A stretch of DNA of 64,000 nucleotides from Alphaproteobacteria bacterium (GTDB taxonomy: Bacteria; Pseudomonadota; Alphaproteobacteria; Micavibrionales; Micavibrionaceae): NCBI GenBank assembly GCA_021775995.1, contig JAJFGS010000013.1:558001-622000 (forward strand), in the 5' to 3' direction. Below the pieces are notes generated by a model that had not been told where the DNA came from, made no database searches, and was given only the letters and a program-made list of their open reading frames with translations. Both the position numbers and the translations under genes were made by a program. Positions within the stretch are counted from its first letter, which is position 1; each line of letters opens with the position of its first letter. Shown one piece after another: positions 35,572 to 47,656 of this stretch.

Positions 35572-35630
35572 AATCGTCATATCCGCAGGCGGAAGGACTT
35601 GTTAATCGTCATATCCGCAGGCGGAAGGAC
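35572..35630. repeat. 27-base direct repeat, two copies, ppiD-tpiA gap
   Basis: 35572-35598 and 35604-35630 are identical over 27 bases, five bases apart (period 32). Each copy contains the palindrome TCCGC-AG-GCGGA, and begins with GTCAT as in the larger repeat elements. It stands directly upstream of ppiD, between the divergent starts of ppiD and tpiA, so it may touch both promoters. Confidence 0.85.
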
Positions 35631-35705
35631 AACTATTGCAAAAAATTCTTTACGCACTATAAGGAAAGCAGAGATTTAGAGCAATAAGGACAAGAAGTTT
35701 TAGAC

Positions 35706-36452
35706 ATGAAAAATTTAATTGCAGGCAATTGGAAAATGAATGGCAATCTCAGTGATGCGGTTAATCTTGCACAGAACATCGTTCAGATAATTCAAAATGA
35801 GCCCCAGCTCTTAGAAAAGAACGATTTTCTTATATGCCCACCATATCATCATCTTGTGCCTGTACAGGCTGAATTATCAATGGCTGTCTCCATAGGAGGG
35901 CAGGATTGCTCACCTTTCGACAATGGAGCTTACACGGGGGATATTTCGGCAGAAATGTTAAAAGACGCCAATTGCTCCTCTGTCATTTTAGGTCATTCCG
36001 AGCGCCGACAATACTACCTTGAAAGCAACATGTTTATCCGCCAAAAGGCGATGATGGCCAATGAGCAGGGATTAACCAGTATTATTTGCGTTGGAGAGAC
36101 TGAAGAGCAAAGAGAAGCGGGCGAAGAGCAAGATGTTGTGGTGGCTCAAATGTTAGAGTCACTCCCTGAAACAGCAACAACAGAAAACACCGTCATTGCT
36201 TATGAGCCTGTTTGGGCCATTGGGACGGGTAAAATCCCAACAATCGAGGATATTACCGCAATGCATGATTTCATTCGGAGCAAATTATCTGAAAAGCTTG
36301 AAAATGCCAACAAAGTGCGGATTTTATACGGTGGCTCAGTCAAACCAGCCAATGCGGCTGAAATTTTTGCTGTTGAAAATGTAAACGGTGCGCTTATTGG
36401 TGGTGCAAGCTTAAAAGCTGAAGATTTTATCGGGATAGCAAAAGCGAGTTAA
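35706..36452 (+). CDS. tpiA: Triosephosphate isomerase
   Basis: 248 residues, a TIM barrel. Active-site parts: Asn/Lys in AGNWKMNG, the catalytic histidine in ILGHSERRQY, the glutamate in AYEPVWAIGTGK (with the flexible loop), and the phosphate site YGGSVKPANAAEI. It interconverts dihydroxyacetone phosphate and glyceraldehyde 3-phosphate. With enolase (41.4 kb) it shows that lower glycolysis is present. Confidence 0.97.
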   Translation: MKNLIAGNWKMNGNLSDAVNLAQNIVQIIQNEPQLLEKNDFLICPPYHHLVPVQAELSMAVSIGGQDCSPFDNGAYTGDISAEMLKDANCSSVILGHSERRQYYLESNMFIRQKAMMANEQGLTSIICVGETEEQREAGEEQDVVVAQMLESLPETATTENTVIAYEPVWAIGTGKIPTIEDITAMHDFIRSKLSEKLENANKVRILYGGSVKPANAAEIFAVENVNGALIGGASLKAEDFIGIAKAS

Positions 36453-36470
36453 GCCGCAAATGCACGAGGT

Positions 36471-36995
36471 TTATAACCGCTCCTTTTTAAGTTGTAGAGA
36501 TTCTTGTATTTGCTGTCTTATCATACCTTCAGCAGATGTCCTATCTTCGACGGATGAATAAAGTTCAGGGAACTGCACATTAAATTTTTTAAACTTTTCT
36601 TGAAGTTCTTCTGCAGTCAAACTTGTTTCTACTCGTAAGCTCCATCTATTGTTTCTTTCAGATATCTTGGCTTGAGCAGAAGTGTCTTTTAAACGATCTA
36701 AAAATCCAATCTCAGGAACGTCATCCCAAATTTTTGAGCCACTTAGCACCTGTACTGCACTCTTAAGCTGTGCCATTGCCTTTTCCTCAGAGCTGAAACC
36801 TGGTATCATCCCTTTGTCATCTTCTAAAATGCCCGTTGCGATTGTAAGTACTACTGTATCGTCAGCTTTTTCATGAACAAAGGAATTGAGTTGAAAATCA
36901 CGATAGGCTTCTTGCTTAAGACCTGCCGATGCCCAAAAATGAAGCGTCAAATCAATAGAATCTTGAAGTGTTCCTATGCGGGCATTTTTACTCAT
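36471..36995 (-). CDS. Orphan soluble protein between tpiA and secG
   Basis: Not recognised. 174 residues, start ATG at 36995 with AGAGATAG as a weak ribosome-binding site. It has no signal peptide or membrane helix. The composition is mixed alpha/beta in the middle (DDTVVLTIATGILEDDKG, RWSLRVETSLT) with a Gln/Lys-rich helical C-terminus (MIRQQIQESLQLKKERL). It is on the opposite strand to its neighbours, in a place where related genomes usually have secG directly after tpiA, so it looks like an insertion. It ends 18 bases from the tpiA stop. Confidence 0.65.
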   Translation of the reverse strand: MSKNARIGTLQDSIDLTLHFWASAGLKQEAYRDFQLNSFVHEKADDTVVLTIATGILEDDKGMIPGFSSEEKAMAQLKSAVQVLSGSKIWDDVPEIGFLDRLKDTSAQAKISERNNRWSLRVETSLTAEELQEKFKKFNVQFPELYSSVEDRTSAEGMIRQQIQESLQLKKERL

Positions 36996-37116
36996 TACTA
37001 TCTCTCAGTCTTATAATTGACATAAATATAAGAGGTGATATGAAAAAGTCAAGCCTGTCCTTTTAAATATAAAAAACTTCGTGACATTAGCTTAAAGCCA
37101 CTTTAAAAACTCTCTC

Positions 37117-37503
37117 ATGGAACAAGTCATACTCATCATTCACCTCATATTGGCCTTATCGATTATTGGTCTCGTCCTTCTTCAGCGCTCTGAAGGAGGC
37201 GGCCTTGGTATTGGCGGTGGTTCTGGTGGATTAGGTGGATTAGCCTCTGCAGGCACAACAGGAAATCTCCTGACACGCGCCACAGCCTTTTGCGCAGCTG
37301 GCTTTTTCTGCACAAGCTTAACCCTTGCTGTTTTGGCAGGAAACAACTCCTCAAGTAAAAGTCTGTTAGAAAATCTAGATAATCCACCCGCAGTAGTTGA
37401 CACAATGGATAAAACAGACGATAACAAACTCCCGAAAGCTAAGGCTTCCGGAGACACTCCCAAAGAAGATATTTCCGCGCCTGTAGCCCCTTTATCTGAA
37501 TAG
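37117..37503 (+). CDS. secG: Protein-export membrane protein SecG
   Basis: 128 residues. Two membrane helices (about residues 3-22 and 52-72) flank the glycine-rich segment typical of SecG (GGLGIGGGSGGLGGLASA). The first helix ends in LVLLQRSEGGGLG, the family signature. The C-terminal 50 residues are polar, Asp/Lys/Pro-rich and without known role; such tails are common in alphaproteobacterial SecG. It is the accessory subunit of the SecYEG translocon. The order tpiA-secG-pyrG-kdsA-eno supports the call. Confidence 0.93.
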   Translation: MEQVILIIHLILALSIIGLVLLQRSEGGGLGIGGGSGGLGGLASAGTTGNLLTRATAFCAAGFFCTSLTLAVLAGNNSSSKSLLENLDNPPAVVDTMDKTDDNKLPKAKASGDTPKEDISAPVAPLSE

Positions 37504-37528
37504 TTTTTAGATAGAGTCATGGTTTATT

Positions 37529-39200
<1,672 letters not shown>

Positions 39201-40010
39201 ATGAGTAATTTAAATTTTCGCCAGTTTGAGCAAGACTTCTGGGAAAAATCAGCCTCTCCCTACAATACAGGCTTTGGTGGTATAACGTCACAAACAGCAC
39301 CATATATTTTAAATGCGTTAGACGTTTCAGAAGGGATGGAGTTTTTAGATATTGCTTGTGGACCCGGGTATATTGCTTCTGCCGCTAAAGAAAGAGGGGC
39401 AAAAGCAACAGGTATAGATTTTTCTGCTCCCATGATTGATCTCGCAAAAAGCACAAACCCCGAAGTTTATTTTCAAGTTGAAGATGCTCAAAATCTTTCA
39501 TTTGAAGATCATAGTTTTGATGCAGTGGGCTGTAACTTTGGCATTATGCACATGGAAGACCCACAAAAGGCTTTTTCTGAAGCATACAGAGTTTGTAAAG
39601 AAAAAGCACATTACGCATATGTTGTTTGGGATAGTCCTGAAAACTCACCTCTCCTTAATATGCTGTTTAGTGCTATTAAAAAACATGGAACGATGGATGT
39701 TAACCTCCCCGAAGGCTTACCATTCTTTCATTTTGCAAATCAAAATACAGCACAATCTGCTCTTAAGGGTGCAGGTTTTACAGACATAGACTCTGAGACT
39801 ATTCATGTTGAATGGAAACTAACAGGCGCGGAACAACTTTTATCAAGCTTTCGTGACGGTGGTGCACGCATGGGCGGTATTTTGAGGCATCAAACAAAAG
39901 ATGCCTATAACCTTATCCAAAATGAAATTCAGGATGAAATGCAAAAATACCAAAAAAATGATTCATTTTACGTCCCTGTAAACATGGTCATGACAAAGGG
40001 TGTAAAATAA
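39201..40010 (+). CDS. Class I SAM-dependent methyltransferase
   Basis: 269 residues. The SAM-binding site is clear: motif I EFLDIACGPGYIASAAKERG near residues 47-66, then GIDFSAPMIDLAKS and the motif-II region NLSFEDHSFDAVGCNFGIMH, as in the UbiE/Methyltransf_11 group. The substrate cannot be named. The ATG follows the pyrG TGA directly (TGAATG), so it is probably translated with pyrG. It interrupts the usual pyrG-kdsA order. Base composition is a little more AT-rich than pyrG, which would fit acquisition, but this was not measured. Confidence 0.85.
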   Translation: MSNLNFRQFEQDFWEKSASPYNTGFGGITSQTAPYILNALDVSEGMEFLDIACGPGYIASAAKERGAKATGIDFSAPMIDLAKSTNPEVYFQVEDAQNLSFEDHSFDAVGCNFGIMHMEDPQKAFSEAYRVCKEKAHYAYVVWDSPENSPLLNMLFSAIKKHGTMDVNLPEGLPFFHFANQNTAQSALKGAGFTDIDSETIHVEWKLTGAEQLLSSFRDGGARMGGILRHQTKDAYNLIQNEIQDEMQKYQKNDSFYVPVNMVMTKGVK

Positions 40011-40059
40011 GATAGCTTAGTTAACATAACTTAAAAATACTCTTTGCGTCTTGCTATAG

Positions 40060-40929
<870 letters not shown>

Positions 40930-40930
40930 A

Positions 40931-41365
40931 ATGAATAAAACCGCGACGAGCACAGCGAACACTACGGGAAATTTAAAGGAGCCTTCGGCTTTTGAAAATG
41001 AAATAGCTACAAAAGTTATGGATGCCGCTTTTATCGTACACCGTGAGATGGGAGCAGGGTTATTGGAAAGTGTTTATGAAGAATGTTTACATGATATATT
41101 GTCAGATTATAATTTAAACATTCAGAGGCAAGCTATAGTACCCATACAATTTAGAAACAAGATTCTATCTAATGGCTTTAGATCTGATTTAATTATTGAA
41201 AATTGCGTTTTATTAGAATTGAAGTCTGTAGAAAAACTTAACAAAATTGATGAGGCACAAATTCTTAATTATTTAAAACTATCTGAGATAAAAATTGGAT
41301 TCCTAATGAATTTTAATGTTCCATTGCTAAAAGATGGGTTAAAAAGATTTATTAAAACAAATTAA
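40931..41365 (+). CDS. GxxExxY protein (PD-(D/E)XK-like family)
   Basis: 144 residues. The defining motif Gly43-x-x-Glu46-x-x-Tyr49 lies in GAGLLESVYEECL, and the nuclease-like core has Asp86 (RSDLIIE) and Glu96-Leu-Lys98 (LLELKSV), followed by QILNYLK and IGFLMNFNVP. The family is widespread and related in fold to PD-(D/E)XK nucleases, but its function is unknown. The first 20 residues (Thr/Ala/Asn-rich) are not part of the family. It lies between kdsA and eno, two bases after kdsA; this is not part of the conserved order, so it probably moved in. Confidence 0.88.
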   Translation: MNKTATSTANTTGNLKEPSAFENEIATKVMDAAFIVHREMGAGLLESVYEECLHDILSDYNLNIQRQAIVPIQFRNKILSNGFRSDLIIENCVLLELKSVEKLNKIDEAQILNYLKLSEIKIGFLMNFNVPLLKDGLKRFIKTN

Positions 41366-41403
41366 TCGTAGCGTTCTTTGCGTCCGTAGCGGTTAAAACA
41401 TAA

Positions 41404-42735
<1,332 letters not shown>

Positions 42736-42748
42736 ATACTCTGCAGTG

Positions 42749-43264
42749 TTAGCCTAATTTTGGGTCAACTTCCGTATGTGTAAAGGCCTTTGCTTCAGAC
42801 CAATTATCTCCTTTAAACTCCATAAGAAGCGCTGCCGAGTTTGATAAAAAAACCGGCCACCGCCACGGCTTCAAAGCAGTAGATTCACCCGCAGCTGTTA
42901 TAGAATCAGTAACACACAGAACTGTTCTCCACTCATCTGATAAGAGTTCCGTCTGGGGCCTGTTGCAGCTCCCGAATTCCCCTCCCCGTAAGAATTCTCC
43001 TTTGCCCTTCTGGTCATCGAGAACCCCCAAAATTTCAAATTCATCATCAAGATCCAATCCAAATTTTTCAGATAATATTCGGGCATGTTCGATGGCCATA
43101 GGCCGAGGGGACGTAAAAATTTTATCAACCTGAACACCATGCTTATTCTTTAGCATTTCAACCACAGGATTTATCGATTGTTTTCCAAGCTCAGTCAATC
43201 GGCCTGTTTTCCCATCATATTCTGCATGCCTAACAAAAATAATTCTTAGTCTTTTTTGATCCAT
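42749..43264 (-). CDS. Histidine phosphatase family protein, active site incomplete
   Basis: 171 residues from the ATG at 43264, chosen because GAGGAG lies six bases upstream; the open frame extends 39 codons further without support. The phosphoglycerate-mutase-like fold is shown by RIIFVRHAEYDG (the phosphorylated histidine is residue 13), followed by LTELGKQ and IFTSPRPMAIEHARIL. The second histidine expected in a V(T/S)HG motif is replaced: the chain reads VLCVTDSITAAGE. The protein may therefore bind phosphate without normal phosphatase activity. It is on the reverse strand between eno and ftsB and is not part of the conserved order. Confidence 0.75.
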   Translation of the reverse strand: MDQKRLRIIFVRHAEYDGKTGRLTELGKQSINPVVEMLKNKHGVQVDKIFTSPRPMAIEHARILSEKFGLDLDDEFEILGVLDDQKGKGEFLRGGEFGSCNRPQTELLSDEWRTVLCVTDSITAAGESTALKPWRWPVFLSNSAALLMEFKGDNWSEAKAFTHTEVDPKLG

Positions 43265-43443
43265 TTTACTCTCCTCAAAAATTTTCCGTAAATTAACAAG
43301 ACCATAAAATATGTCAACACAATCATAAAAAATTGAATCATTAGAGTCACTTAGGAGTTTCCCTGTGGAAAAGGCTGCCAAATAATTGAATTTATTACAT
43401 TTTTTCTATTGCGTTGCTGATTCGTTTATGATTCAATAGGCGC

Positions 43444-43761
43444 ATGAAAAAACTCATTCAAAAACGCTATATTTTGCGCCGCAATATGCTGGCTATTATA
43501 GGGTTATGTTTAAGTTTTTACTTTTGCTACCATCTTATTGCCGGTCAACGTGGTTATTTTCGCCTTATGTCACTTGAAAGCCAAACCGTAAGCATTTCTG
43601 CAGAACATGATGCTCTTAAATCTGAGCGGGAAACCGTTGAAAAACGTGTCGTTATGATGCGTCCAGGCTCCATTGATCGTGATTTATTGGAAGAACGTGC
43701 CCGTCATGTTTTAGGCTTCCGTTATAAAGATGAGATGATATTGCTACAAAATCGCTCATAG
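43444..43761 (+). CDS. ftsB: Septum formation initiator family protein (FtsB/DivIC)
   Basis: 105 residues: a short basic cytoplasmic start, one membrane helix (about residues 14-33, NMLAIIGLCLSFYFCYHLIAG), a periplasmic coiled coil (40-75, LESQTVSISAEHDALKSERE) and the conserved C-terminal RPGSIDRDLLEERARHVLGF. It is part of the FtsBLQ division subcomplex. In alphaproteobacteria this small gene stands between eno and pdhA, as here. Confidence 0.9.
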   Translation: MKKLIQKRYILRRNMLAIIGLCLSFYFCYHLIAGQRGYFRLMSLESQTVSISAEHDALKSERETVEKRVVMMRPGSIDRDLLEERARHVLGFRYKDEMILLQNRS

Positions 43762-43908
43762 CTACACCTAAAAACCTCTTTAAATTCATAGACTTAGAAA
43801 AAACAAGCTGTTTATTTGCGGAAAACCGTTATTTTTCTCTAGCCTCACAAAGGCGAGGACGGTATTTAGAGGGGTTGTTTTGACAAAAATTTATAGAGGG
43901 GTTTATAA

Positions 43909-44940
43909 GTGGCAAGCACTAAGTCTAACAAGGTATCTGCTAAGCCTAATTTAAAAGCAATTTCTAATTCCAATCCTGAACCAACGCTTGATGAAATGAT
44001 GAAGCTTTATGAAGAAATGCTTCTCATTCGTCGCTTTGAAGAAAAAGCAGGACAACTTTATGGGATGGGATTAATCGGTGGTTTTTGCCATCTTTATATT
44101 GGGCAAGAAGCCGTCGTAACAGGCATCCAATCTGTTCAAGAAGAAGGCGACACTGTTGTCACAACTTATCGTGACCATGGTCATATGTTGGCACAAGGCA
44201 TGGATCCAAAAGGTGTCATGGCGGAACTAACGGGACGTGAAGGCGGGTACTCTCGTGGTAAAGGTGGTTCCATGCATATGTTCTCCCAAGAAAAAGGATT
44301 CTTCGGTGGGCATGGTATTGTTGGTGCCGCAACCGCAATTGGTACAGGTTTGGGCTTTGCTCATAAATATCGCAACGATGGCGGTGTCGCCGTTGCCTAT
44401 ATGGGTGATGGTTCTGCCAACCAAGGACAAGTCGCCGAATGTTACAACATGGCCGCACTTTGGCAATTACCTATCTTATATGTGATTGAAAATAATGAAT
44501 ACGGAATGGGAACTTCTGCCGCACGTCATGCAGCAGGACAATTATATGCTCGTGGTCAAGGCTATGGCATTCCAGGGGAACAAGTGGATGGCATGAATGT
44601 GTTTGCGGTTCAGGCTGCCGCACGCCAAGCACTCGATTATATTCGCACAGGCAATGGGCCATACATATTAGAAGTCATGACATATAGATTTCGGGGGCAC
44701 TCTATGTCTGACCCAGCAAACTACCGAACAAAAGAAGAGCTAGAAGGTAAAAAGGCACAAGACCCTATCATCCAAATAAAATCGATGATGATGGATATTC
44801 ATGGCACGAAAGAAGAAGATTTAAAAAAGATAGACAAAAAAATCAAAGCACGCATCAAAGATGCCGCAGAATTTGCGGAAAGCTCACCAGAGCTTGCCCC
44901 TGAAGAGCTTTGGACCGATGTACTGATAGAGGTAGAATAA
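43909..44940 (+). CDS. pdhA: Pyruvate dehydrogenase E1 component, alpha subunit
   Basis: 343 residues. The start is GTG at 43909, with AGAGGGG seven bases upstream. Conserved parts are [29 protein letters not shown], the thiamine-diphosphate motif [13 protein letters not shown] and the phosphorylation-loop-like [15 protein letters not shown]. With PdhB it decarboxylates pyruvate and acetylates the lipoyl group. The heteromeric E1 (alpha plus beta) is the alphaproteobacterial and mitochondrial type, unlike the single-chain AceE. It heads pdhA-pdhB-pdhC-lpd. Confidence 0.96.
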   Translation: MASTKSNKVSAKPNLKAISNSNPEPTLDEMMKLYEEMLLIRRFEEKAGQLYGMGLIGGFCHLYIGQEAVVTGIQSVQEEGDTVVTTYRDHGHMLAQGMDPKGVMAELTGREGGYSRGKGGSMHMFSQEKGFFGGHGIVGAATAIGTGLGFAHKYRNDGGVAVAYMGDGSANQGQVAECYNMAALWQLPILYVIENNEYGMGTSAARHAAGQLYARGQGYGIPGEQVDGMNVFAVQAAARQALDYIRTGNGPYILEVMTYRFRGHSMSDPANYRTKEELEGKKAQDPIIQIKSMMMDIHGTKEEDLKKIDKKIKARIKDAAEFAESSPELAPEELWTDVLIEVE

Positions 44941-44941
44941 C

Positions 44942-46387
44942 ATGACAATACAAGTATTAATGCCGGCGTTATCGCCGACAATGACCGAAGGAAACTTAGC
45001 CAAGTGGATTAAGAAAGAAGGTGACAGCGTTGAATCAGGCGATGTCATTGCCGAGATTGAAACCGATAAAGCCACTATGGAAGTAGAAGCCGTGGATGAT
45101 GGTATCATTGGGAAAATTCTTGTTGAAGAAGGAACACAAAATGTTTCTGTGAATTCCCCTATCGCTGTTTTATTAGAAGATGGTGAAAGCGCGGACTCTA
45201 TCGTCATTCCGAGCGGAGCCGAGGAATCTTCTCAAATAACCGATATTCAAGATTCTTCGACTGCGGTCGCTGACGCTCCTTCCACTCAGAATGACATTGT
45301 TAGTCAACCAGCGGGAGCCCATGTTAAAAACCGTGACGTTCTTTATGCACAAGGTGTGGTGATTGAACCGCCTGTTTTTGATGAAGCACCATTCATGGCG
45401 GCAACAGAAACAATGACTGTCCGTGTTGCCCTTAAAAATGCAATGAGTGAAGAAATGCGTGAAGATGACGACATCTATATGATGGGTGAAGAGATTGCCG
45501 AATATAATGGTGCCTATAAAGTCACCGAAGGTATGTTAGATGAATTTGGGGCACGCCGTGTGATTGATACACCGATTACCGAACACGGTTTTGCTGGTTT
45601 GGCCGTTGGTTCAGCAATGAACGGGTTAAAACCTATTGTTGAGTTCATGACATTTAATTTCGCCATGCAGGCGATTGACCACATTATTAATTCTGCCGCC
45701 AAGACATTATATATGGCGGGAGGTCAACTTGGTTGTCCTATTGTTTTCCGTGGTCCAAATGGGTCAGCCTCGCGCGTGGGCGCACAACATTCACAATGCT
45801 ATGCCTCATGGTATGCGCATGTTCCCGGTTTAAAGGTTGTTTCTCCTTGGAGTGCCGCAGATGCCAAAGGTCTGATGAAAGCAGCCATCCGTGATCCAAA
45901 CCCGATTATCTTTTTAGAAAATGAGTTGATGTATGGACAAAGCTTTGAAGTGCCGACTGATCCTGACTATGTCATTCCGATTGGCCGCGCAAAGATTGAA
46001 CGTGAAGGAAGCGATGTCACAATCGTTGCCTTTTCAATCATGGTTGGAAGAGCACTTGAAGCGGCTGAAAAATTAGCAGAGCAGGGGATTGAGGCCGAAG
46101 TGATTAACTTACGTACCATTCGTCCGCTTGATCGTTTTACAATTCTAGAAAGCGTAAAAAAGACAAATCGCATTGTATCCTGTGAAGAAGGATTCCCATT
46201 TGCGGGTATCGGCGCAGAAATTGCCGCTCTTATTGGTGAACACGCCTTTGATTATTTAGATGCGCCGCTTAAACGTGTGACCGCCGCAGATGTACCCCTA
46301 CCTTATGCGGCTGGATTGGAAAAGCTAGCTCTTCCGCAGACGGAACAAATTATCCATGCCGCGAAAGAGGTTTGCTATGCCGATTAA
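44942..46387 (+). CDS. pdhB: Pyruvate dehydrogenase E1 component, beta subunit, with lipoyl domain
   Basis: 481 residues. Residues 1-80 are a lipoyl domain with the lipoylated lysine in [15 protein letters not shown]. Residues 155-481 are the E1-beta core ([64 protein letters not shown]). A lipoyl domain on E1-beta is an alphaproteobacterial feature. The linker contains a 93-base palindromic repeat element inserted in frame: codons 88-118 ([10 protein letters not shown]...APSTQND). The start codon is one base after the pdhA stop. The 3' end overlaps pdhC by 11 bases. Confidence 0.95.
   Translation: MTIQVLMPALSPTMTEGNLAKWIKKEGDSVESGDVIAEIETDKATMEVEAVDDGIIGKILVEEGTQNVSVNSPIAVLLEDGESADSIVIPSGAEESSQITDIQDSSTAVADAPSTQNDIVSQPAGAHVKNRDVLYAQGVVIEPPVFDEAPFMAATETMTVRVALKNAMSEEMREDDDIYMMGEEIAEYNGAYKVTEGMLDEFGARRVIDTPITEHGFAGLAVGSAMNGLKPIVEFMTFNFAMQAIDHIINSAAKTLYMAGGQLGCPIVFRGPNGSASRVGAQHSQCYASWYAHVPGLKVVSPWSAADAKGLMKAAIRDPNPIIFLENELMYGQSFEVPTDPDYVIPIGRAKIEREGSDVTIVAFSIMVGRALEAAEKLAEQGIEAEVINLRTIRPLDRFTILESVKKTNRIVSCEEGFPFAGIGAEIAALIGEHAFDYLDAPLKRVTAADVPLPYAAGLEKLALPQTEQIIHAAKEVCYAD
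45203..45295. repeat. Palindromic repeat element inserted in frame in pdhB
   Basis: Ends GTCATTCCGAG (45203-45213) and CTCAGAATGAC (45285-45295) are complementary at 10 of 11 positions, the same ends as the intergenic copies at 23909 and 27018. It starts exactly on codon 88 and ends exactly on codon 118, 93 bases or 31 codons, so the frame is kept. The encoded peptide is polar and Ser/Ala/Asp-rich and falls in the flexible linker behind the lipoyl domain, where extra residues should be harmless. Confidence 0.9.
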
Positions 46388-47645
46388 GGTCTTAATGCCA
46401 GCATTATCACCGACCATGACTGAGGGGAATTTGGCCAAGTGGCATAAGGCCGAGGGCGATACGGTAGAATCCGGTGATGTGATTGCCGAGATTGAAACGG
46501 ATAAGGCCACTATGGAGGTTGAAGCCGTGGACGAGGGTGTCTTGGGTAAAATTTTAGTGCCTGCGGGAACGGAAAATGTAAAAGTAAATGCGTTAATCGC
46601 TGTTCTGTTAGAAGACGGTGAAAATGATAACGACATGGATGCCATGTTAAAGCAGGAAGCAACACCAGCTGCGCCGCCGCAACCGACAAAGCCAACGGAG
46701 AAAAAGACCATGGCAGTACAACCTACAAAACAAGCAAATGAGGGAAGCCGCGTTTATGCATCGCCGCTTGCAAAACGTATCGCCGCAGATCAAGGGATTA
46801 ACCTATCAAATATACAAGGAAGCGGCCCAAAGGGGCGTATTGTTAAAGCAGATGTTGCCAATGCTTCAGGCGGTGGCGCTGTTTCTGCTGCTACTTCAAT
46901 AAGCGCGGCGCAACCAGTTGGAGATCAAAAAGTCAATGAATGGGGTATGGTCTATACCGAAACTCCAAATAACAATATCAAAAAAATTACAGCGCAGCGC
47001 TTGCAAGAGTCCAAATCAACCGTACCGCATTTCTACTTAACAATAGAGTGCCGCATTGATGATTTAATACGGACACGCACATTGAGCAACGAACAAGCAG
47101 ACGGTGAATATAAACTTTCTATCAATGACTTTATCCTGAAGGCATGTGCTAACGCACTAAAAGCTTATCCTGCCGCCAATGTTGCTTGGACCGATGATGC
47201 GGTGCGCCAATATGTCCATGCGGATATTTCTGTTGCTGTGTCGACACCCAATGGATTGATGACGCCTATTGTGAAACAGGCTGAATTAAAAGGTTTGAAA
47301 GAGATTTCAGCCGAAATCAAAGATTTGGCAGGACGGGCACGTGAGGGCAAACTTAAACCACAAGAATTCCAAGGCGGTACATTTAGTCTTTCAAATCTCG
47401 GTATGTATGGCATTAAAGAATTCGGTGCGATTATTAACCCGCCACAGGCCTGTATTTTGGCTGTCGGGGCTGGAGAACAAAAACCTTATGTCTCAAAAGA
47501 TTCTGGGGGCAGCGAAGTCAAAATAGGTACCTTTATGACCTGTACACTTTCTGTTGATCACCGTGCCGTCGATGGTGCAGTTGGCGCAGAATATCTTCAA
47601 GTTTTAAAAACCTATATTGAAAACCCAGCGGCGATGCTGCTCTAG
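46377..47645 (+). CDS. pdhC: Pyruvate dehydrogenase E2 (dihydrolipoamide acetyltransferase)
   Basis: 422 residues from ATG 46377, chosen because AAAGAGG lies just upstream and [17 protein letters not shown] is the usual start; an ATG seven codons earlier is also open. One lipoyl domain (lysine in [15 protein letters not shown]), an Ala/Pro-rich linker, the E1/E3-binding domain (about 115-155, [20 protein letters not shown]), a second linker and the acetyltransferase core with the catalytic [14 protein letters not shown] near the end. Its lipoyl domain is nearly identical to that of PdhB, which suggests duplication or conversion between them. Confidence 0.96.
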   Translation: MPIKVLMPALSPTMTEGNLAKWHKAEGDTVESGDVIAEIETDKATMEVEAVDEGVLGKILVPAGTENVKVNALIAVLLEDGENDNDMDAMLKQEATPAAPPQPTKPTEKKTMAVQPTKQANEGSRVYASPLAKRIAADQGINLSNIQGSGPKGRIVKADVANASGGGAVSAATSISAAQPVGDQKVNEWGMVYTETPNNNIKKITAQRLQESKSTVPHFYLTIECRIDDLIRTRTLSNEQADGEYKLSINDFILKACANALKAYPAANVAWTDDAVRQYVHADISVAVSTPNGLMTPIVKQAELKGLKEISAEIKDLAGRAREGKLKPQEFQGGTFSLSNLGMYGIKEFGAIINPPQACILAVGAGEQKPYVSKDSGGSEVKIGTFMTCTLSVDHRAVDGAVGAEYLQVLKTYIENPAAMLL

Positions 47646-47656
47646 GAAATACATAA

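Noticed and set aside
43880-43908. TTGACA-N17-TTATAA directly before the pdhA GTG
   Set aside because: The -10 box would touch the start codon, and a good ribosome-binding site (AGAGGGG) lies between the boxes. It must be within the transcript, so the match is by chance.
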